Positions 33,007 through 37,234 of a stretch of 37,234 bases of DNA are shown in pieces. This DNA comes from an uncultured Lachnospiraceae bacterium. GTDB taxonomy: Bacteria > Bacillota > Clostridia > Lachnospirales > Lachnospiraceae. The DNA lies in contig CAPQSW010000006.1 in NCBI GenBank assembly GCA_948688495.1, positions 1 to 37,234 of the forward strand, read 5' to 3'. The translations under genes and the position numbers were made by a program. Within the stretch, counting starts at the first letter, position 1. Each line of letters starts with the position of its first letter. A model generated the notes under the pieces. The model did not search any database. It saw only the letters and a list, made by a program, of their open reading frames with translations, and had not been told where the DNA came from.

Positions 33007-34260
33007 TCATTCATGTCTCAATGCTTCTATTGGATTTAAGTTCGCTGCCTTATAAGATGGAAGCAAACCGAAAAGGATTCCGATGAACATGGAAAATACC
33101 ACGGCAAGGATTGCCGCAGGAACGCTGATTGCTACCAAGGTCCCCGTTACCCTGGAAATCACTTCTGCCAGCACGATTCCCACAACTACGCCAACCAGAC
33201 CTCCAAGACTGGTCAAAACAGCCGCCTCTGTCAAAAACTGTCCAAGCACTTTCCCTTTTCTTGCTCCAATCGCCTTTTTTAGTCCAATCTCCTGGGTACG
33301 CTCCGTAACAGATACCAGCATAATGTTCATGACGCCGATACCGCCTACCAGCAAGGAAATTCCGGCAATCCATATCAGCATCATGTTCGTGGATTCTCCT
33401 AATTTCTGAATATCCTCTGCCTTCTTTAGCAGATCGTCCGCTTTATATTTCATGGTGTCATCTTTCACCGACAGCTTAGAGTTTAAAATCTCCGCCGCGC
33501 TTTTTCCTGCCACTGTCATGTTATCCACACTATCCAGCTTTAATACTGCCGATTGTGGCTCGTCATAGCTATATAGAAGCGGCCAGGTTGTATCCGGCAC
33601 ATACAATGCACCATTATTCCCCTCCATATAGGAATAATATTCTTCCAAAGTATTGATGACTGGTTCGAACTTAGTAGCTTTTGCGATAATTCCGATTACT
33701 ACAAAAGGTTCTTTTTGAATCTCAAGCGTCTTTCCGATAGGATCTTCCCCTTGAAATACGGTCTCCGCACAGCTCTCATCCAATACTGCCACTTTGCGGA
33801 ATTTTTTGTAGTCATCTTCCGTAAACCCGCGCCCCTGTTTGATGATATAATTACAGGTATTAAAGTAATTCCGGTCTATGCCATATATCCTTCCGCCAGC
33901 CAATCCGGTATTTTTATAATAAGCCACATTATATGCCTCTCTTACAGTATAAAGAGAAGCTCCCTCCACATGCCTTAAATCCAGCAATAAATTTCTCGTC
34001 TCCTCTGAGATGACAGGAACTCCTTCGGGGATTCCATTGTAATCTATCTGATATGCATCGTCCCCCTGATAGAGCTGTACATTCACGGTATTATCTCCGG
34101 CGCCAATCAGGTTTTCCTTAATCTGCTCATTCGTTCCCTTAATTGTTGAGACAATCGCAATAATCGCCGCGATACCTATGATAATACCCAGCATGGTAAG
34201 AAAGGAACGCATCTTATGTGACCACAGTCCCTGAAAGGACAATCTGATATTCTCTAACAT
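33007..34260 (-). CDS. MacB/FtsX-type ABC transporter permease
   Basis: 417 residues. One N-terminal membrane helix (about 16-38, F-L-T-M-L-G-I-I-I-G-I-A-A-I-I-A-I-V) is followed by a large extracytoplasmic MacB-core domain (about 45-280) and three C-terminal helices with the FtsX pattern (G-G-I-G-V-M-N-I-M-L-V-S-V-T-E-R-T-Q-E-I-G-L-K-K-A-I-G-A). Such permeases do not move substrates through a channel but pull or push molecules outside the membrane. It lies 27 bases after the adaptor gene and GGAGG precedes ATG 34260. Confidence 0.93.
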   Translation of the reverse strand: MLENIRLSFQGLWSHKMRSFLTMLGIIIGIAAIIAIVSTIKGTNEQIKENLIGAGDNTVNVQLYQGDDAYQIDYNGIPEGVPVISEETRNLLLDLRHVEGASLYTVREAYNVAYYKNTGLAGGRIYGIDRNYFNTCNYIIKQGRGFTEDDYKKFRKVAVLDESCAETVFQGEDPIGKTLEIQKEPFVVIGIIAKATKFEPVINTLEEYYSYMEGNNGALYVPDTTWPLLYSYDEPQSAVLKLDSVDNMTVAGKSAAEILNSKLSVKDDTMKYKADDLLKKAEDIQKLGESTNMMLIWIAGISLLVGGIGVMNIMLVSVTERTQEIGLKKAIGARKGKVLGQFLTEAAVLTSLGGLVGVVVGIVLAEVISRVTGTLVAISVPAAILAVVFSMFIGILFGLLPSYKAANLNPIEALRHE

Positions 34261-34287
34261 TTTTCCTCCATTCTGTGCCGCACTGAA

Positions 34288-35868
34288 CTATTCAGCGTCT
34301 TTCACTTTTATGCCTTCCTTTGCAGTTTTTCCATAAGGAAACGCAATTTGATCTTCCCTGGAAAGCCCTGACACAACCTCTACAATCTGCCCCATGAGTT
34401 TTCCTGTCTTAACATATTGTTTCACCAGACAATTGGTATTCTTATCTGCCTTTAACACATACTTTCGGTTGTCTTCCTCCCGGATGTACGCTTTCTCAAT
34501 AAAAATACCATTCTCCGTATCTCCAGCCATACTGTTCGGTGTCATGGTCAAATCTACATATTCGCCATTGTGAAGGCCCTCTGTATTCTCTATATATGCT
34601 GTATAAGGATAATAGGAAACATTCGGGTTTCCCTCTCCCCATGCCTCGTAATTTGTCTCTGGGTAAGTAGAAATCTCTGTTATGGATGCCTCGAAGTTAT
34701 TGCCGCTCTCCCAGGAATAGGCATATACCGTCTGCCCAACCTTGATGTCCTCTAACTGCAGCTCACTCAAATAACCTTTGACATACAAACCTTCCGATCC
34801 TGCCACTGTGAGAATCGGAGAACCTTCAGCAAGATTATCCTTCTCTCCCAACTCCTTGACAACGCCATTTATCTCCGCTTTGATTATGCCATCACTAGAC
34901 ATTTTCTTCATCTGCTCAAGTTCCAGCTCATTCTTTCTCTTGTCGAGATCCAAATCACGGATTTCTTTTTCCTGTTCTTTGATTTTCTCCGCAAGCTCCG
35001 CCGCTGTATATCCCTCCGGCTCCGGCTCTGGATCTGGTTCCGGTTCCGGCTCTGGCTCTGGCTCTGGATCTGGTTCCGGTTCTTCCACCATCTGGGACTC
35101 CGTACTGACTGACCAGCGGGAATCATCTGCCATCTGTGGAAATCCGCTCTGCCCGCTGATTTCCCAGCTTTTAAGCAATTTCCCCTTCAATGTATTCTTC
35201 TTATGAATTTCCAGACTCACATACACCGGCTTCTTCTCATTTTGGGAAAGGTTATTGATAAACTCTCCAAGCACATAACATTCCGGCATGCAGAGATACA
35301 CATAGGGGTCTTCCTCCGTCCCTTTTCCCTTATGGGGTATTGCGTCCTTTTTGATATAATTATACGCATCGCCTGTCTTTTCCGGCTTAGGTGGTTCCGG
35401 TTCCGGTTCTGGTTCTGGTTCCGGCTCCAGTTCCGGCACATCGGGCTCCTCTGGCCTTGGCTGTATCGGTGTTGTTTTTTTCAGTTTCTCAAGCTCCTGC
35501 TTCGCCGCCTGTATCTGACTCTCCATCGTTGAGACATCCAACTCTTTCATTTCAAGCTCTAAATCCGCCAGCGTCATATCAAAAGAAACCAAGGGGTCTC
35601 CAGCTTCCACAGTCTGCCCCTCCTCCACAAATATTTCCAGAATATTCTTATCTTCCAGTGGATATACCTCCTGGGAATAATCATTTGTCAGCTCACCGGA
35701 GCTGCTCATCTCCGTATCGCCATAATACATATTCAAATTGGATACACTCTGTACCTCCGCAGTGAGACTGTTAAACTGGTAATTCTGATACATCTTGATT
35801 CCGCCAAATATGGCTCCGCCTACGGCACACACACAGAGTAATGTAATAATAACAGCTTTCTTACGCAT
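34288..35868 (-). CDS. HlyD/MacA-type adaptor with Pro-Glu stalk insertion
   Basis: 526 residues, longer than usual (~380). Residues 7-26 are a membrane anchor. Half of the biotinyl-lipoyl domain is at about 60-100, coil arm one at about 100-132; then an insertion of ~155 residues: Pro/Glu repeat (about 138-163), a globular segment (about 164-250, with two Cys at 193 and 197) and a second Pro/Glu repeat (about 262-287). Coil arm two (about 288-325) and the second lipoyl half (E-I-N-G-V-V-K-E-L) follow, then beta-barrel and membrane-proximal domains ending S-G-L-S-R-E-D-Q-I-A-F-P. It would link the ABC permease to something outside; start codon overlaps the ATPase stop by eight bases. Confidence 0.88.
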   Translation of the reverse strand: MRKKAVIITLLCVCAVGGAIFGGIKMYQNYQFNSLTAEVQSVSNLNMYYGDTEMSSSGELTNDYSQEVYPLEDKNILEIFVEEGQTVEAGDPLVSFDMTLADLELEMKELDVSTMESQIQAAKQELEKLKKTTPIQPRPEEPDVPELEPEPEPEPEPEPPKPEKTGDAYNYIKKDAIPHKGKGTEEDPYVYLCMPECYVLGEFINNLSQNEKKPVYVSLEIHKKNTLKGKLLKSWEISGQSGFPQMADDSRWSVSTESQMVEEPEPDPEPEPEPEPEPDPEPEPEGYTAAELAEKIKEQEKEIRDLDLDKRKNELELEQMKKMSSDGIIKAEINGVVKELGEKDNLAEGSPILTVAGSEGLYVKGYLSELQLEDIKVGQTVYAYSWESGNNFEASITEISTYPETNYEAWGEGNPNVSYYPYTAYIENTEGLHNGEYVDLTMTPNSMAGDTENGIFIEKAYIREEDNRKYVLKADKNTNCLVKQYVKTGKLMGQIVEVVSGLSREDQIAFPYGKTAKEGIKVKDAE

Positions 35869-36550
35869 TCTCCGCCTCCTTGCCTGCTTCTGTAATCATA
35901 CCATCAATGATATGTATTACCCGTTTCGCTTTCAAGGCAATATTTCTGTCATGGGTAATCATCACGACAGTTACGCCCTCATTATTCAACTGCTGGAACA
36001 AATCCATAATCTGTTCCCCTGATTTTGAATCCAATGCCCCGGTAGGTTCATCAGCCAGCAAAATCTTTGGGTTATTCACCATAGCACGCGCAATCGCAAC
36101 ACGCTGTTTTTGTCCGCCGGATAACTGCGTGGGTTTAAATGTCATACGGTCTCCTAATCCCACGCGCTCCAACGCCTGCGCCGCCCTTTCTTTACGTTCT
36201 TTCTTTTTAATCCCGGCATAGCTTAACGGCAATGCAACATTGTCAAGCGCTGTCTGTCTTGGAAGCAGATGAAAACTCTGGAACACGAATCCAATACTCC
36301 TAAGCCTTAAATCCGACATTTCTTTGTCCCTGCATTTTAACACGTCTTCCCCTGCAAGCTGGTAATTTCCTGAAGTCGGGCGGTCCAGACAACCGATAAT
36401 ATTCATCAATGTCGTCTTGCCTGAACCGGAAGGACCCATAATTGCCACATATTCACCTTCCTCTACCTGAAAGGATACATCCTTCAATACCGGAACCACT
36501 AATTTATCCTGCTGATAATCTTTATATATATTCTGTAAATCCAATATCAT
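35861..36550 (-). CDS. ABC transporter ATPase, MacB/LolD type
   Basis: 229 residues. Walker A G-P-S-G-S-G-K-T (39-46), Q-loop F-V-F-Q-S-F (88-93), signature L-S-G-G-Q (143-147), Walker B I-L-L-A-D-E (163-168) and switch His200 are all present. It powers the permease encoded two genes downstream. It lies between two adaptor genes: 25 bases after the end of the partial one and overlapping the next by eight (ATGCGTAA). Confidence 0.96.
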   Translation of the reverse strand: MILDLQNIYKDYQQDKLVVPVLKDVSFQVEEGEYVAIMGPSGSGKTTLMNIIGCLDRPTSGNYQLAGEDVLKCRDKEMSDLRLRSIGFVFQSFHLLPRQTALDNVALPLSYAGIKKKERKERAAQALERVGLGDRMTFKPTQLSGGQKQRVAIARAMVNNPKILLADEPTGALDSKSGEQIMDLFQQLNNEGVTVVMITHDRNIALKAKRVIHIIDGMITEAGKEAENA

Positions 36551-36575
36551 CCTTATTCATCCCTCCGGTTGTTGC

Positions 36576-37234
36576 TTACAGCGTACCTGACTCATCCAGG
36601 ATCACATCTTCCCGATCATCTCCGGGCAAACCCTCTAAATCAGTTAATGTACCATCCTCCGCTGAGTCATCGTCCATATCCTCTCCATCTCCAGCATCTT
36701 CTTCATCCTCCATATATTCTTCGTCCCCAAAATCTTCTCCATCTTCCATAAATTCCTCATCTCCAAGGCCTTCTCCATCTTTCATGAATTCTCCACCTTC
36801 CATGGTTTCTCCATCTTTCATGGTTTCCCCATCTTCAGATTCTTCACCATCCTCACCCTGGTTATATAGCGGGGAAGTATAATCTACATCTTCGATATTT
36901 GTTACCGTGGTAATTCCCTCATATAATCCTTCCATCGGGAAAGCAATGTAATCATCCTCTGTAAGACCGGATAAAATCTCATATTCTCCTGTCATCTCGT
37001 CATATTCGCCTAATTCTACCTGGCGTTTTTCCAACTTATTCTTGTCATTTGCTGCCCAGACATAGGCTGTTTTCTGTCCTGCCCCCATACCTGCGCCATC
37101 TGCTGTCATGTCTTCTGCGCCTTCGTCTAAGCCCCCTTCTCCTCCATCTGCAAATTCTCCGAATCCTCCTTCGGCATCTGCTTCGTCTCCATCCGCAAAT
37201 TCTCCGAATCCTCCTTCGGCATCTGCTTCGTCTC
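36576..37234 (-). CDS. Second HlyD/MacA-type adaptor, C-terminal part (5' cut by window), with acidic repetitive tail
   Basis: The frame runs open off the window end, so about 218 C-terminal residues are seen. The part from T-A-Y-V-W-A-A-N-D to S-G-L-T-E-D-D-Y-I-A-F-P aligns with the end of the complete adaptor (S-G-L-S-R-E-D-Q-I-A-F-P), showing they are paralogues. Before it is a Gly/Asp/Glu/Ala repeat with F-G-E-F-A-D-G; after it a very acidic tail of about 70 residues built of D-G-E-x-M and E-F-M-E-D-G-E units. An ATG at 37109 lies inside the frame and is not the true start. Acidic tails could bind calcium or wall polymers; inference. Confidence 0.8.
   Translation of the reverse strand, partial: DEADAEGGFGEFADGDEADAEGGFGEFADGGEGGLDEGAEDMTADGAGMGAGQKTAYVWAANDKNKLEKRQVELGEYDEMTGEYEILSGLTEDDYIAFPMEGLYEGITTVTNIEDVDYTSPLYNQGEDGEESEDGETMKDGETMEGGEFMKDGEGLGDEEFMEDGEDFGDEEYMEDEEDAGDGEDMDDDSAEDGTLTDLEGLPGDDREDVILDESGTL
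37151..37234 (-). repeat. Tandem 45-bp repeat in the partial adaptor gene
   Basis: One unit at 37151-37195 and most of a second at 37196-37234, differing at a single base where they can be compared, cut by the window end. Each codes for 15 residues (E-A-D-A-E-G-G-F-G-E-F-A-D-G-D). More units may lie beyond the window. Confidence 0.9.

Noticed and set aside
35011..35085. Pro-Glu repeats as an assembly artefact
   Set aside because: Two separate PE tracts with different flanks keep the frame open through a complete adaptor protein.

Overview
The window looks like chromosomal DNA of a Gram-positive anaerobe of the Clostridia, most likely a Lachnospiraceae gut commensal. The evidence is moderate GC, strong AGGAGG-type ribosome binding sites, a DUF4179 anti-sigma-like partner for an ECF sigma factor, large secreted proteins with InlB-type repeats and Lys-rich C-terminal Fn3-like domains, and housekeeping genes of Firmicutes type. 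The taxonomic call is inference; no rRNA gene is present.

Layout. (1) 1-3050 is accessory DNA: the 3' end of an HxlR-type regulator, an AraC-family regulator facing a small cupin protein, a hairpin-rich stretch, then a run of truncated genes (AAA-ATPase/nuclease tail, DUF1016 nuclease tail, TnpV head) beside the end of carB. (2) 3061-7508 is the carA-carB operon with a clear promoter. (3) 7572-9257 is an ECF sigma factor and a membrane DUF4179 protein. (4) 9304-17176 has a secreted InlB-repeat/BNR-type protein, an adenine-specific DNA methyltransferase with a small upstream partner, and a 1153-residue secreted GH43-type glycosidase. (5) 17235-20810 is a panB-panC-panD-coaBC operon, running from ketoisovalerate and aspartate to 4'-phosphopantetheine; the CoaC half has Asn where the usual active-site Cys is expected. 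(6) 20846-22972 has an FtsW/RodA-type glycosyltransferase coupled to an unknown membrane-anchored protein. (7) 23100-31680 is again accessory: a DUF3990-DUF3791 toxin-antitoxin pair, an operon of a small secreted protein, a lipoprotein and a 1598-residue CHAP surface protein controlled from a promoter with a strong dyad next to an XRE regulator, and a MNT-HEPN toxin-antitoxin pair. (8) 31701-37234 has serS preceded by an ABC export system: ATPase, MacB-like permease and two paralogous adaptor proteins, one cut by the window end.

Most genes lie on the minus strand. The likely transcription units are carAB, sigma/DUF4179, partner/methyltransferase, panBCD-coaBC, unknown/ftsW, secreted peptide/lipoprotein/CHAP protein, and adaptor-ATPase-adaptor-permease-serS-mntA-hepT. 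Many of the promoters and terminators between them can be read directly.

The most unusual points are: the ABC adaptor whose coiled-coil hairpin is interrupted by a globular domain between two Pro-Glu stalks; the XRE-flanked secreted peptide/lipoprotein/CHAP operon; the Cys-to-Asn change in CoaBC; the small partner of the solitary methyltransferase; and the mosaic of three broken genes behind carB.
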